DNA of 64,000 bases from Dimorphilus gyrociliatus (Eukaryota; Annelida; Polychaeta; Dinophilidae), in the NCBI GenBank assembly GCA_904063045.1, contig CAJFCJ010000029.1, forward strand, positions 372,001-436,000. Reading direction: 5' to 3'. Below the pieces are notes generated by a model. The model was not told the DNA's origin. It ran no database searches and saw only the letters and a program-made list of their open reading frames with translations. Below, piece after piece: positions 36,802 through 54,090 of this stretch; the first letter of the stretch is position 1; every line of letters begins with the position of its first letter. The position numbers were made by a program, and so were the translations under genes.

Positions 36802-39300
36802 AATTTATAACGTAACGTGGACGTCATCTTGCACTAGCGAAGTAATAAGCCCATGACCTATCCTATATACCCGCTAATTGATTCAGCATTTACTCCGAAC
36901 TACCGAAGTCACTTAGATTATGGTACTATATTTAGTATTAGCATATATACATAAATATATATATATATATATATATATTAAGGTACAAGCAATATTCTAA
37001 AGGTATAAGTGTAGTATATACTTATAGTAATATAGATATTGTTACAAGTACATCTTGGAGTATATGAAAATATTTTAATGTATATTATCTACCCCATATA
37101 TTGTACGATTTCTTTAGTAAGTATGAGCTTTATTAATATGGAATATTTTGCTGCATTCCATATATAGATTCTCGTGCCAAACAAAAAAAACAACAGTTTT
37201 TTTCTACAGGTTAATATCCTCTTTTTTATACGTTGTATAACTTTCTATTTCTGTGTTCATAAACATTTGGTTCTATCTTTTCTTTCATATTTTATAAGAA
37301 AAAAAATCAATGTGAAAAAGAAATAAAAATAAAAACCCCTTATGCAGTTATTATACGAATTTTACGGTAGTGATGATAATATAAGAAGTAGCTGATTACT
37401 TAATCGAACCAGTACGTATACATACTTCGATTTTCAATATTTGCAGTCACATCACGTTTCACCATTCTTCTTAATCTCCGCCTCTTCCTGAAGTTTGTTA
37501 GTCTTATGTAGTTTCACTTAGAGAGAAATCTACTTTGTGTTCATTAGCTATATAGAGTTCCTTTTCTTAACCTTATAAAAAGAAACTACGAAATTGTCTT
37601 ACGGATTTACAAGCGATATAAAAACAGTAAAATAAACATTGACATTTTCCCGGGCAAATAAAATCATCAGATTTCTCCCTCGCAAATCCTTAAATAGGCT
37701 ACAGATGGCGCTAATTGTGTCATAACGGAAATAGGAAGAAATTTACTAACCGTTCTGATTCTCTCATAGGATTTTATATATAAATAGTTTTTTTTTCACC
37801 CCAATTACCGATACTTTGACACAATTTCGTCGGTAGTTTGAAATAATAAGGGCTGAATTATTTTTTTCTTTTTACGTAAGAAGACAGAGGCTCTTACCAA
37901 ATAAAGCGGTTAGCAATTGACAAGAATCCTTTAGTAATTTGACAGGCACGAGGAGCAGTTAAGAGGATTTTCATTAGTTATTCACTCGAGTTTTCAAAAA
38001 AAACGTCCCTCTTTATTAAATTTACGTTCATAAAAAACAGATTTTTACTTTTCAATTAATCAAAAACCTTATCAGTGAAAATGCTTATAAGTTTATTTCT
38101 GTTCTCTCCGAAGCCCATCAATAGAAATTACCGCGTAAACATTTCTCTCAACTTCACCCATATTGTAAATATACGAGAAAAAGTATTTTTCAGCCTACAA
38201 TACCATTTTTTTTATCTAGATAAATAAAAAAACGAGAAGAAAAAGATTGAGGTAGAGAGGAAAAAAGAGAAGGATAAAATATAGGATTAACACTCCTAGT
38301 ACACTATTTACTACTTTTCTCTGTATATTTATAAATGAGAAGAAGTAATTCGAACTGGTTCTCAAAGGAATAATTTATCATTCGAAACGAGAGCATGAAA
38401 AGTAAGCAAGGTGTTTTCTGCATTAACTCTCATTTAGCACCACCAAAAATTGCAGCATTTCCCTCATATAGTGGTCTTTTTCCACCTCTTTTATTTACTA
38501 CAACATTTGAACCATACCGAAAATACAGAAAGACAAAAAATTCTCAAAGATTTTTATAGCTAATTGGCCGATAATGGGAATAACGGCCGTTCTCAAACTG
38601 AATATAAATATGACCTCTTAAATATCCAAGGGCGTCTAACGTATGTCAAACTAGTTTTGTTTACAGTTTGGTAAACTTTTAATGTCCCTAAGTGACGAAG
38701 GGTTATTTTCTTCAACCTGTTATATATTTACTTTCGCCTCTAACCAGATATGGTCAAATTTCTCAAAACACGCGGCGCGAATAAATCATCTATCTAGTTT
38801 CTTTAATTTATTTTCCTAGGAATTCTTTATATTGAAGATAATCAACTATTAAATAGATAAGAAACAAAAACTATGCTTGAGATAAGCCGATGTGTTAATA
38901 ATCATTCAATAGCTCATTAATAATTTTAAGTTTGTCATGAAAATTTCATGCATTAGAGAACTTTCGTTATTTACTCTACTGCAACAATAAACAATCTATA
39001 AACAGAAAGATAAGGAAGACCATTTGAATAATTGGTTTATTACGTAATACAAAACCACTATATCCCATGCATATTGCATTACGCGATAATAGAAGAAGAT
39101 TTTTTGATAGAGAAACGAATGAAATTGAATCTTATCAAGAAAAAAAGCTTGACCGCCTTATTTTGACAAGCATTAAATGTTTGTACTATATATAAAAGCT
39201 GTTCACAGTATTATTACGTAATGAAAATAAATTGTTCTACACGAAACAGAGCCCTTTCTCCTTAGTAAAAAGGATTAGAAAAGACTTCTATAGAGTACGA

Positions 39301-39411
39301 AGGAGAGATGGAGAGAGATGGAGAGAGGGAGCAGAGTGAGAGAGATAGAGAGGGAGTGAGAGAGAGAGAGAGAGGGAGAGAGAAAGAAAGAGAGAGAAGG
39401 AGATAGAAGTG
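39301..39411. repeat. GA-rich microsatellite tract
   Basis: About 110 bases of GA dinucleotides with GGA and GATA interruptions. GAGA-type sequence can bind GAGA-factor-like proteins in insects; here it may be simple repeat. Confidence 0.85.
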
Positions 39412-40110
39412 TAGTAGGCGGAGTTAAGTAATTTTCTTTTTTAGAGCTTTCCAATTGATCATATAATTGTTGTTTTCTTTATTAGTAATCTAGTTAATCA
39501 GGCAAACCCCAAAATCTGCCCCATGCTATGTAAATATGCGCTAAAGAAAAATTTATCAGTAGAATGCCTTGGTTTAGTTTACATCTGGTTATCACCGTAT
39601 CGATAAAGTCTTTATTCTTATCAATATGATGCACTTGCATGTGTATTTTAGCCACTATATCATGCTAACCTTTTTATTTTGATGTTAAATTATAGATCCG
39701 TGGTAAAACTTGAAGTGGACATATGTTTTTATTCGTAAAATAAACGGTAGCGTTTCTATCAATTTAGGCGTTTTCATTAAATTCTACGCTTTGGAACAAT
39801 ACAATTTTGCGCATGCATGATAAAAAGGAAAGAGACGAATAAGGAACGTTGAAAATTGCGTGATTTGTCGCCATTTGATCATTCGATTGACGAAAAGTGG
39901 TACTCATTCGCACCGAATTTAGTCCTTTGAAAGGTGTCAATCGAAAGGTTCGGTAGCTTTTCGTCAAAAGGGTATGATTTCGTTCCTACTACGCAGTTCT
40001 TCATAATTTGCGTGTTTTAGTAGATGAATAGAAGCAGATTAGTAAATGGCTGGTACCGGTCTAATTCCGATAATTATTGGGTGACGCAAAGCATGTCATT
40101 TGCTCCATAC

Positions 40111-40174
40111 CACGTGATTGAGCTTCTCGACTAAAACGAATCTTGTAGCCAATCAGAGCATAGATGGGGCGGAG
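40111..40174 (+). promoter_or_regulatory. Putative Nkx3 proximal promoter elements
   Basis: A CACGTG E-box (40111-40116), a CCAAT box in GCCAATCAG (40149-40153) and a GC box GGGGCGGAG (40166-40174) are clustered about 400 bases before the Nkx3 start codon. Motif matches and position support a proximal promoter; the start site is unknown. Confidence 0.4.
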
Positions 40175-40566
40175 TTTGTTTATCGTTGTAAAGCGAATTT
40201 TCCGATAAACGGTGGTCCGTTCGAGGTACGAAGTATTCATCAATTCCTCACCCACTCAAAGAATTTTTTGAAGAGTTTATTTTGTCAAGTAAAAGAAAGT
40301 TGACGACTCAAGATTGTACTTTTGGACATAAAGGAAAACGTAGCAGAAGTAGAATAAATCGACTTTTATTGCGTGATAGAGAATCGAATTATACTTAAAT
40401 GACCATAAGACGTTCTTTGTCACGAGTAACAAACTAAAGTACTGGAAAGTAGAGATTTAAAGAAAAAGCCTAATTGAACGTCGTAACGTTTGAAACGTGC
40501 GAAACACGTGAGTAAACAGAAAATTCCGAAAAACAATCAACTGCTGTCCTCGATTAAGCGACAAAA

Positions 40567-44379
<3,813 letters not shown>

Positions 44380-47300
44380 ACTTTCCCTAAACTCTTAATG
44401 GTCAAAGTTTTAACTATTATCCATAAACGTATTTAAACATATACTAATATGTATATATACAGTATATACAGTACAAGGTATATTAATACTTATATATAAT
44501 GTTTATATTTATTATACTTATAGACATTGTACTGTATACAAATAATTAAAAGGGCAAATAACAAGATATCTATATCTAAATATGTTATTATAAAACTGTA
44601 ATTATTTCTATATTTTATCAAATTGTATGAAAGTTTATCTAACTTGTCTTTTCTTGTAAATTTCCTTTTTTTTTCCTTTGTTTTTTATGTTTCTTTGTAT
44701 TCTTGCCATTTTTATTTTATGAAAATTGTTAGAAATCTTCTTTGTTTCATTATTTTTAAACTAAATTGCATTTACGCCTTCACATATGGTTAATTTTGTT
44801 TATATGGTGAATAGTGCAAATTAAAAAAGTCGATTTATTTATTTATACATCACCTTTTTACCTATTAATTATTTTGGTTTTTAATGCATAAATATATTTA
44901 TCAATTAATCATTATGAGAAAGAAATCATTATGCAAAATTGAGTTTTTATATCAAATAGAAAAGATAAAAATGAGACGGATAGATGAACGATCGGGTTAA
45001 GAAGCTTAGTGGCTTATTCGCCGCCGGAACGAATTTGTAGATAGTTTTACTTGGCATTATTTTAGAGCTGATAGGATAAAGCTCTTTTCGACCCGGAAGC
45101 ATTAATTGCATCATTTAACTTAAATCGATAGGTGGCAGCATATCTAGGGAAGGAAGAGATCATAAAAAAAGAGAGAAAAAAGGATAAGTATAAAATAGAT
45201 AGGTGGTGTAAAGGTACGTAAGTTAAGAAAATTTTTATACTAATGAAACAGCTGAAAGCAATAAAAAATAACTATATATCAAAGAAGTAATAGGGAGGAA
45301 AATACACAAATTACAAAGATTTATAGAGAAGAAAAAGCTTAAGAAGCATAATATATTGTACTGATGATGAGACAACCACTAGTCGATAGAGTACGTAAGG
45401 GTAACCCTGCGTTTTTTCTATCTTTCTCGGTTCTTGTCCTTGAATATGGAATTATCTTCCATAGATTTTTCAGTTGATTTAATTAGTAAGGTAAAAACAA
45501 ATAATTTGTCTTTCTATCAGTATGTCTATATTGAAAGCAAATAAAAAAAATTCTCTATATAACAGGTTATAAAGTATTAGATTTCACCTAAACGTGATTA
45601 ACATCTAAGAAACCTACACTCTGTTTACACCATCTAGCTATAGTTATTTGCCGAAATTCTTGAATTCGTAAATAAGATATTATGTTGATTAAATAAGAAT
45701 GATATACCCATTTAGTATTAATTGATTACTTTTCGTTAGCTTTCTTATTAAAATAAACGAAAGGGATCGTTAAAGAAACAAGATTAATCTCTCTAAGTTG
45801 CAGAATGTATTTTCCAACAAGTCTAATTGAAATATCTCGTTAAATTCTTAGCACATAAAGTCTCTTAAATAGGTATCTTCATTAAAAATTCATCATTATT
45901 CTATTGAAAAATAAGAGTATCTGGTCTCATTATACTATATCATATATATGGCGTTATATGATCTCTTACATGTAATAACCCTTATTACAAAAAAGATAAC
46001 TGGTACAAAGCGTCGAACGTGCTACAATTACTATTATACTATAGACTATAAGAGCACATGACTTTATATTTACAGATAAAACTTGTTTAAATTCCCTAAT
46101 GAGATTTCTCTCAGTTCCATTAAAATTTCTCCTTCAGAGGGCAACTAGTCTGTGGACTCCATAGAGGCTAAAACGCCATCTGTCGTCTAGTTACTTTTAA
46201 AGCGAAACTGCAAATAGAAACAGAAGGAGTGGTGAGCGTGGGAGGAATGACAGTGAATAAAAGTCTAAAAGAAAATCTTTAGCGGAATAATTGAAATTTA
46301 AGGAGCAGAGTTAATCTCACTTTTTTACAAATATCGATAACTGAACAAGAATAAATCACTTGATTCTGACACAAACTTAACTATTTCAAAAAGCTAAACC
46401 ATGTACGATCTATACAACACGGAATTCGTTTCACAAATGCCACAATTACATTAAATATCCAGGAATTTATAAAGTTCTAATAATTAGCAATCTATAAAAT
46501 GCTTATATATAATTAAATCTTTATTTAACTATAAAAAGTAACATTATCTAAGTAAACAATTGTTTCGTTTGTAGAAATAGTACTTGAATTATATATAAAT
46601 CTTCTTTTTATTATATGAATAATATTAGTCTTTCAATTTACTTTTCTAGTTGATTTTGTAAGAAATACGCTTATATTTATCATTGTGAATTATTCAAGTT
46701 TTTCATAAATTTTATAAAATAACAATTAATTGTTTTCATTTTTTTTCAAGCGTAACCAAAGTTCAATCGATAGAAAATAAATGAGTAATTACTTTTTTTC
46801 ATTAAGAACTTAATTGAAATTTGACTTTAACGACGAGTTTATCATTAGACACTTGAGAGCGTTATTCTAACAAGTTTTTCCCTTAAACGTAAAGGTCAAG
46901 TACAATATGACAAGTTTAAAAGTAAACGAAAATAAAAGAGAGAGAGAGAGAAAAGGAAAATAACCCCATCTACAAAAGCTTAAGAATCAGCTGTAATTGA
47001 TGCCTTCACTTCCATCTCTGTACAAAAGGAACTCTCATCCGACTCTGTATTAGAGTGTATTAGAGTCCACAGAGTAACCAGAAGGCAAAGACATGTCAAG
47101 TTCAGTATGGCTGCAAAGTACACCGAGAACCTCTCTCTTCGTGCGATGGAAAACGAATCGAATTAAGTTCAAGATTTTTTTCTTTTAATGAGAATTTTAA
47201 TTATTAAAGTCAATCCTTAAAGCTCTACTGAGTTGTTCTAAATATTTTATTACAAAATACAACTAGTCACCTTGTTACGACAAAGGTGGCGTTAAAGGTT

Positions 47301-50300
47301 ACGCGCAATCTATGTTGAAACCAACATGTTATTGCCATCTATCGGATAAATTTAGAGTACAATATATTCGTATCAACAATTCCCCGATATTATTTCATTC
47401 ATGATTTGTTAAGTGTTATTAATTAATGTAAAAGAAACATTCAGAAGGAAATTTTCTATTGTTTTATAGAATTCTTTCCTTACATCACTTAACTAGAGTG
47501 TTATTAATCTATTTGTGAGAAGTTATGGCTTCTACCAACTTTATAGGTCGTTTAACTGACACTTTTCAGATAAATGAAAGTTTAACGGTAGTAAGAGTAA
47601 AGTCTACATTTGTAAACAGTAACATAGTTTCAAGAGAGAGAAATAGGTAGTCCAAGGCTAATTTGTCACAGTTTAATTGATACATTGGTAAAATTTCACA
47701 AGATTCTACATCATTCTTCAATCTTACTTTTACGCTTTATTAAAAAATCTAAATTTAACTTTGTAAATGTCCACTAGCGAAAATTTGTAAACTCTTTCCC
47801 TTTAGGCTACGAGAGAATTGTTATCAATAAATCTATTTATAGAAATAAAGGGCGAAGCTAAAGATAAAAATTCGATTAAACAAACACATAATATGTTAAA
47901 AAATAAAGGTACGACAAACAAAACACCTCCTTTTCAGAAGTTTTCAAAGAATTTAGAACGAAAGTCTATTTTTATAGAAATAGTGAAGTTAAAGATTATC
48001 TGTAAATGATCAATGATGTCCTGATAACATTTTGACGCTTAACAAGAGGCGGACACTTTTTTAATAGGGTTATAAATCGTTCAAATCAGAGTAACATGCC
48101 CCTTTACAAATTTTTTCATTTAAAGTAAAAAAAAAAAGACAAAGAGAATTTTATCAAGAAGAACTCTAGTTTTTTTTGAAAATGTAACAAATTAAAAATA
48201 TGTCAATTGGCAATTTTATTTTTGTAAAAAAGCTTAAAACTTCTCGTTCTAACATATTAAGTAATATAACTATAATAAACTAGGTCATAAAAATATAATG
48301 TCTATATTACTCATCACAAAATTACACTACTTTTTACTGATTATATCGTAAGATCTTTCATATAAAAAGAGTAATTTATATATATTATATCTTTTATACA
48401 TAAAGTATTAAATGATGTACAGAATATAATAGTAGTATTATTAGTTCAATTACATTTTTCTAAATATTCTCAAATCAATTTATATGATATAACCAGATGA
48501 TCTTAATTAACCTTTTCGTGTTTACTAGTGCAGACACACAATGAAGCAATGAAGCAAAATGTTCCAGAGTGATAACCTTTTTATAAATTGCTCTCTCCAA
48601 AATCCGTTAAAAAAATTGAAAAGAATTCTTTTTTGTCTTCTCTATCATGTCTCCATCAACTGTTTAATCAACTTAAACGGCTACTTTTGATGAATAAGGG
48701 TGCTATAAAAAGGTTGTTACAATAAAGGATTAAAGAGCGATAGTTTTTTGTCAAGAAGAGAGATTAATTTACAAGAGACCAAAAAATAGAAGTAAAAACA
48801 AAGCGCCATCTGCAGAATTGAAAGACTGCGGCTAGTTGTGTATAATAAAAAGAAAAGATTAGTGTAGAATTGGTGGGTAAAATGTTATTTATTGGTAAAT
48901 CTATAAATTTTGGTTGGTAGAGTTAGTGATTTATCGTCAAAGTGATTAGTAAATTGATTAGAATACATTGAATATTAAATAAAATAAATATATAATTTAC
49001 GTTCAGAACTAATAAAAACATAATATAGAATTAGACTTTTACTGGATATAAAACATATGATGATCTCTTTTAGTAGATATAAATAAAGATTATATGAGAT
49101 GGTTAAGTCTAAAATGTATTTAAACGTCTGAAATAAATGATTTATGTAGAAATTGATCTAACATAAAATGAAAGAGGAAGAATGTCTGCTGAACCTTAAA
49201 TCTTTTTTTTGAACAGAGGCGTTCAAATGTAGTGTTGAGTTGGCAAAGAGTATTTATCAATAAAACCTATTGTTTATATTTCCCTTTTTGTTCATTGTTT
49301 TAAGAGAATAAAAGTAGATCGAATTTCCTGAACAACGAAGAATTGTAATTTTTTCGCCTATTCAAAAGATCAAATACGATTTTCATTATATATTTATGAA
49401 TATTCAATTAAAAGGATATAAGAATTGAACCTGATTTTGTACAATAGGGTAAAGGTGTTAACGTTATTTAACCTTCAATTTGGCTTTTTATTTCATGAAA
49501 TGTTTTTAAAACACTGTAACAATTTAAATTGGAAATAATAACTGACGAACACAATTTATACCCTTGTTTATAACTTAAAAGAGCAAAGTGCTAGTTGGCT
49601 ACCTCTAGACAATCACCATTTAAAGACGAGTTGACGGATTACTTTCCCTCTGTTATTGAGCTTTCACACCTCAGTCCTTTGTCGAATAAGAAAACAATTA
49701 GGCATATACTTTTAGAGAATCGACAAAATTGTGTGCAACTAATTACTAGAGATGAAGAAAAGCCGCCCTGTCAACATTAAAGCACTAGATTTTGGATTTA
49801 CTTTTAAGACGATGGCGCCATCAAGCGTCTGAAGTGTTTTCAAAAAACGCCGCTCGTCTTTGAGGTGTTGTCATGTTGAATAACCCCATCCCGTTAAGAC
49901 TTTATCTGATATGACACAAATGAATAGAATGTGTCGAATGAATGCCATATATTACCCGCAGCGTTGAAATATCGATCGTTAAACGTTAACAGAATTTACA
50001 AAAAATTACCTTCAACTAACTTAAGGCCTACGAAATGATTTCTTAAAAGCACATTTAACTCTAATTACTAAATATACACCAACGAAGAAAGCTCCCTTGT
50101 CTATTAGATAATTCGTAAATAGTGAAACAATGCTTGTTTCAGGGCGGCGTATGTACAACAGTATCACGATTATCTTGTTACTCTCCAAGCTCCCAGAGGT
50201 TGTTTACGGTTTATCTTTCAGCATACACCTTGAGCCCGATAATATACGGATCTACGAATAATATTCGAGCAGCCAATTAGATAAGATACAGAAGGCAAGT

Positions 50301-50437
50301 AAAAATATGGAAAGTAGGACACAGACTATATAGTTATTACCCTATCCAGGTGTTAAGCATAAAGTGTATGTAATGGTACATCCTATTTATATCCTGTATA
50401 CAAGGGGTGAATGATGGTGGGGGGTTACACGACGAAT

Positions 50438-50447
50438 TGATTGACAG
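50438..50447 (+). promoter_or_regulatory. Pbx-Meis type site upstream of noc/elbow
   Basis: Exact TGATTGACAG, the Pbx/Meis composite consensus, about 1.1 kb before the noc/elbow start codon. Related TGATTGAC cores occur at 54874-54881 and 63505-63512 on the far side of the gene. Confidence 0.35.
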
Positions 50448-50706
50448 TTTGCTGCAAAGCACAGTGCTCGAGGCATGTGCAATCTGTACCAATCAGAGTC
50501 GGTAAGATGAAAGACGTATAAATGTCCCATAGCGTCTGACCACTGACTGACCGCTTGTATTCCTGTTGACACACACCGCGTTTTCTCTGCGTGTAGCCTT
50601 CATTATGCCGTTTTTCGAGCGTTTTCTGTCACGTGTAATACGCTTTGAACTCGTTCCCGGGGGCCGTCTAAGACGGCGCGTGTTTGTTCAGCCCGCAGGC
50701 CGACAA

Positions 50707-50720
50707 TTTTCGCGCCAAAA
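50707..50720. promoter_or_regulatory. E2F-type site upstream of noc/elbow
   Basis: TTTTCGCGCCAAAA is a perfect match to the E2F/DP consensus. It lies about 820 bases before the noc/elbow start codon. Confidence 0.45.
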
Positions 50721-51389
50721 CTTTCTAAGAATGTTTGTTTGGTTTCGAGTCGCCGCTCAGTTGTTTGCCCTTTACCGCCTACTTTCCGACAGTCATCGAT
50801 ATGCCGACGCGTGGCGGATAGAAGAAAGAATGAACAGATGAGGTCCGAATGACTGACACGGTGAACGGGTCAAGCTCGATAAGGACGCGTTAGTTAAAGT
50901 AGATTGAGAGCGAGCGGCTGGCCCTTTGAAGTGGCTACATAATTGCTACGAGCGTCAGACTGACGTTGTCAAGGCACTCTTTTCTGTCAATCCCAATCTG
51001 TTTTCAAACACGCCACTTATACACGTTTGATTGATAAGTGAGCTTAGCGTGGCTACATCAAAGGAGTTCTACCGCCGCTCTTATCGACTGGCTAGGCCGA
51101 GTTTAGAGTCCGGGAGTTGTTTAACGCTCATTTCTACACCTGTCATTCCCCTATACGAACGTCGATTGTACGAACATTTATAAATTTTTCAAAGGGTAAA
51201 TTGGTGTAAAGTGCGCCCTTTTAGTACACGTAAATCATCAGAGATTGACAGCCGCCTTTGCTTGTTTGATGGATGTGCGAATGCCTTGACCCCTAGTCTA
51301 GGCGGAGAACCCAACAGTAGGCGGAGCTTGTTCTGCTTAATCACCGCGAGCCGCCAATGATAAGCGCCTCTAGCGGATATCGGTCGTTG

Positions 51390-51407
51390 ATTGGTGGCTT
51401 AAATATA
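51390..51407 (+). promoter_or_regulatory. Inverted CCAAT and TATA-like box of noc/elbow
   Basis: ATTGG (inverted CCAAT, 51390-51394) is followed by TTAAATATA (51399-51407), about 120 bases before the start codon. Spacing fits a TATA-type core promoter. Confidence 0.45.
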
Positions 51408-51528
51408 CAATTTCCTATGTCCGCCATTTTTAAGCTCCGACACAGCTTGGCAGTTCGCGGTGAAAGGTGCTCGAGATAGGACGTGTATGTTTCTTTGAGG
51501 ATAGTTTTCTCTACTCTTCTCAAACGTT

Positions 51529-53313
51529 ATGGAAGCCTTACGTCATACAATGATCACTTCTAGTGGTTCCCAGTATCTACATCCAGAATATATTCAACCT
51601 TTACCAACGACGGTAAGTTGGCGTGTTTACAGTTTGGAACATTTACCGGTTTGCGTGTTTGTTCTCCATTAGTTTTCATCTGGGTGTTTTGTTTGTCGAA
51701 TTTAAGAATTTGTCGTTTTGGCCTTTCTCTTAGAAGGTGACTGCTTAGAATTGATCGAATAAAGGAAACACTTTCTTTATCCGCCAAATTTTTCTATTTT
51801 TGTGCTATAGATATTAATAATCGTCGTTAACTTCTTCACCATTATGTGGGAGTACTTTTTTGTTAACTGACAAACAAAATACCTTTACTGTTCGCGTCTA
51901 GAATACTATGACGCACTCGGCGTAAGTTTCGAGTGGCTCTGTAAGCCTATAATACGTTTAGTGTCGAAACGAATTAGCATAAACGAATGTTGGGCGCACG
52001 TATTCCGAGCGTAAAGAGACGGATTAAAACTGAGCTGACGTATGTAAAGGAGGGGGCTGTTAAAGCTGTAAACTGTCATAAATGTACATAACCGTCCTGT
52101 TGATTTATTCAACGAGTCAATATTTAAGAGCACTGTTTGACTTTATTATTTTTATTCTAAAATATAGCTGGATGCCAAGAAAAGTCCTTTGGCTTTACTA
52201 GCTCAAACATGTAGTGCGATTGGAAAAGATACAGCGCCTACGAAATCGATAATACCACCGATTCAGAAAGAAGATAAAACAAAAAAGGATTCGATGTCAA
52301 CTCGATCAAAATCACCGAAAGAGAACGACAGGAAAATGACGCCGTCTCCAGGCGCAAGGAGCAATAAAGACAAATCGGTGTCACCTAAACAAGATAAATT
52401 GGAGAAAGTAAGAGAATCGAAGGAAAACGGTTCAGTATCGCCTCCAAATTCAATTGGTTCGAGACCTCCGTCTAGAAGATCGACAACATCGTCTCCAAAA
52501 AACCCTGAACCTTTGAAAGTTCCAGTATCGGAAGAGACAAAATTTCCGACAGCAACTCCTACTGTGCCAGGAGGTCCACTTCCGCCCTTTTATCCTTCGG
52601 GATTTCCTCTTCTCCCACACCACTCTCTACAAGCTCTCCATAGTTCGGCTTTAGCTTCACACACTCTCTCTTCCCACAAGGGATCACCAGTATCTCCTTT
52701 TATGTCATACACAAGAGTCAAGACTCCAGGAGGTGCCTCCTCTTTAGTTCCCGTTTGTCGAGACCCATTCTGTACCAATTGTCAGATAATGATGCAACAC
52801 GCTCAATTGGGTGGAACTTGTCCAGCCGGATGTACGCAGTGTTCATCAGATAAACTTCATTCATTGGCCACTCTTGGGCTTCATTCTATCCCACCGTCCC
52901 TTCTACAGCTGCCGTCGTCTCCCTACGTTTGTAATTGGGTTTCAGGTAGTGATTATTGCGGCAAACGCTTCTCCAGCAGCGAAGAACTCTTTCAACACCT
53001 TAGGACTCATACAGGGCCTTCATCTGCGGCAACAGCGGCTACTGGCTCGACAGTTAGTCCAGCAGATCTTGCTGCACTCTATGGTGCCTTTCCTCCAGTT
53101 ATTCCTCCTTCTCTTGCGCCATCTCTTAGCCCTTCCGCGCTCAGGAACTATCCTACAAGCTTAAGTCCTAACTCGGCAATGCGCTACCATCCTTATAAGC
53201 CGTCTTCAACATCAACGCCTACAACACCATCTATATCACCGTTATCTGCAGCAGCTTATTGTTCTCCCTATTCCGTTTTGTACCCTCGTCTTGGAGCTGC
53301 AGCTGTTCCCTAG
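51529..53313 (+). CDS. noc: Noc/Elbow-type NET zinc-finger protein (Znf503/703), 2 exons
   Basis: Exons 51529-51612 and 52168-53313, phase 0, give 409 residues. Exon 1 has QYLHPEYIQPLPTT. Exon 2 opens with LDAKKSPLALLAQTCSAIGK, the conserved Sp-like motif of NET proteins (Noc, Elbow, Nlz/ZNF503, ZNF703). A Ser/Pro/Lys-rich linker and a Pro/His-rich stretch follow. Next come VCRDPFCTNCQ and a single C2H2 finger with an unusually wide first pair (CNWVSGSDYC, eight residues between Cys) and HLRTH. An Ala/Ser/Pro-rich tail contains RYHPYKP, also conserved. Relatives are Groucho-recruiting co-repressors in tracheal, eye, limb and hindbrain patterning, nuclear and probably not binding DNA alone. 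The 555-bp intron is longer than most here. Noc and elbow cannot be separated from one copy. Confidence 0.92.
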
Positions 53314-53534
53314 GACTAGGAGAAGATTTTTGTGTATATACATATATACATACACAGACAAACTGTATACATATATATATATTTATATATATATACTGTG
53401 CTTACATGAATCTTGTATTTACAGTATAGGACATTAATTTTCTTTCTGTTTTTTGTTTTCTTCGGACTGGTTTGGTGCAAGATTTCTCCTTTTTAATTTA
53501 TGCGTCATATTCTTTAGACTGAATACGATCTAGT

Positions 53535-53540
53535 AATAAA
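53535..53540 (+). promoter_or_regulatory. Poly(A) signal of noc/elbow
   Basis: AATAAA about 220 bases after the stop codon, following a (TA)n-rich 3' UTR. Confidence 0.45.
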
Positions 53541-54030
53541 GGAATAATGAGACTTTGGTAAATATAAAATAGCGTATCACTTCCGATAGGATATCGGGCG
53601 GCAAACAATAGCCAGCTCATGAAAAATGCTCATGACAATCCCAATGCATCATCTACTTTCTAATCGTACAGAGAAAGAGATTATAATACAGACAACTCCA
53701 CGCAAGAGAAATGCCGCGAAAAGGCTTCGCCTCGTAAATCAAAGTTTTAGTACAACAAAAATATAGGCTGACAGAAAATAAAACGAGAAGTAACTAAACG
53801 AACAACCTATCCCCTTCCTTTCACATCTAAGACATGAAAGCTACGGCCTTTTTCATTCTTTCTCTTCTCTTTCGCTCTATCACTTTATTTTTAAATATAA
53901 AGCTCGGCTCCGGCATAAAACGTCTCGGCCAATATATATCAATGAGTGTTTGCGCGAATTGCGAATTTGTATAATGAATGATCGCGTTCACGTGACGGGA
54001 ATATTTTAGTGAGCACCGGAAAGTTTAGAA

Positions 54031-54090
54031 AGAGAGCGAGAGAGAGATAGAGAGAGCGAGAGAGAGATAGAGAGAGCGAGAGAGAGTTAG
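54031..54090. repeat. 20-bp tandem repeat, three copies
   Basis: The unit AGAGAGCGAGAGAGAGATAG repeats three times without gaps; the third copy differs by one base (ATAG to TTAG). It lies within GA-rich DNA downstream of noc/elbow. Confidence 0.9.

Larger units (their letters stand above)
36802..40566. other. Intergenic spacer upstream of Nkx3
   Basis: AT-rich with a (TA)n run (about 36953-36979), an AGATGGCGCTAA element (37703-37714) and a GA-rich tract (39301-39411). No exon is recognised. The last 500 bases are the likely Nkx3 promoter and 5' UTR. Confidence 0.6.
44380..51528. other. Long spacer between Nkx3 and noc/elbow
   Basis: About 7 kb without a recognised exon. The first 5.4 kb is AT-rich. 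It holds AGATGGCG elements in minus orientation at 46174-46181 and 48804-48811, a palindromic GATGGCGCCATC (49811-49822) and the variants AGGTGGCGTTA (47284) and GCCATCT (47334). From about 50.4 kb GC and CpG content rise. There a Pbx-Meis type TGATTGACAG (50438-50447), an E2F site (50707-50720) and the noc promoter are seen. Confidence 0.6.

Noticed and set aside
39301-39411. GA tract considered as a Polycomb/GAGA response element
   Set aside because: It is simple sequence; no accompanying Pho-type cluster was seen close by, so function cannot be supported.
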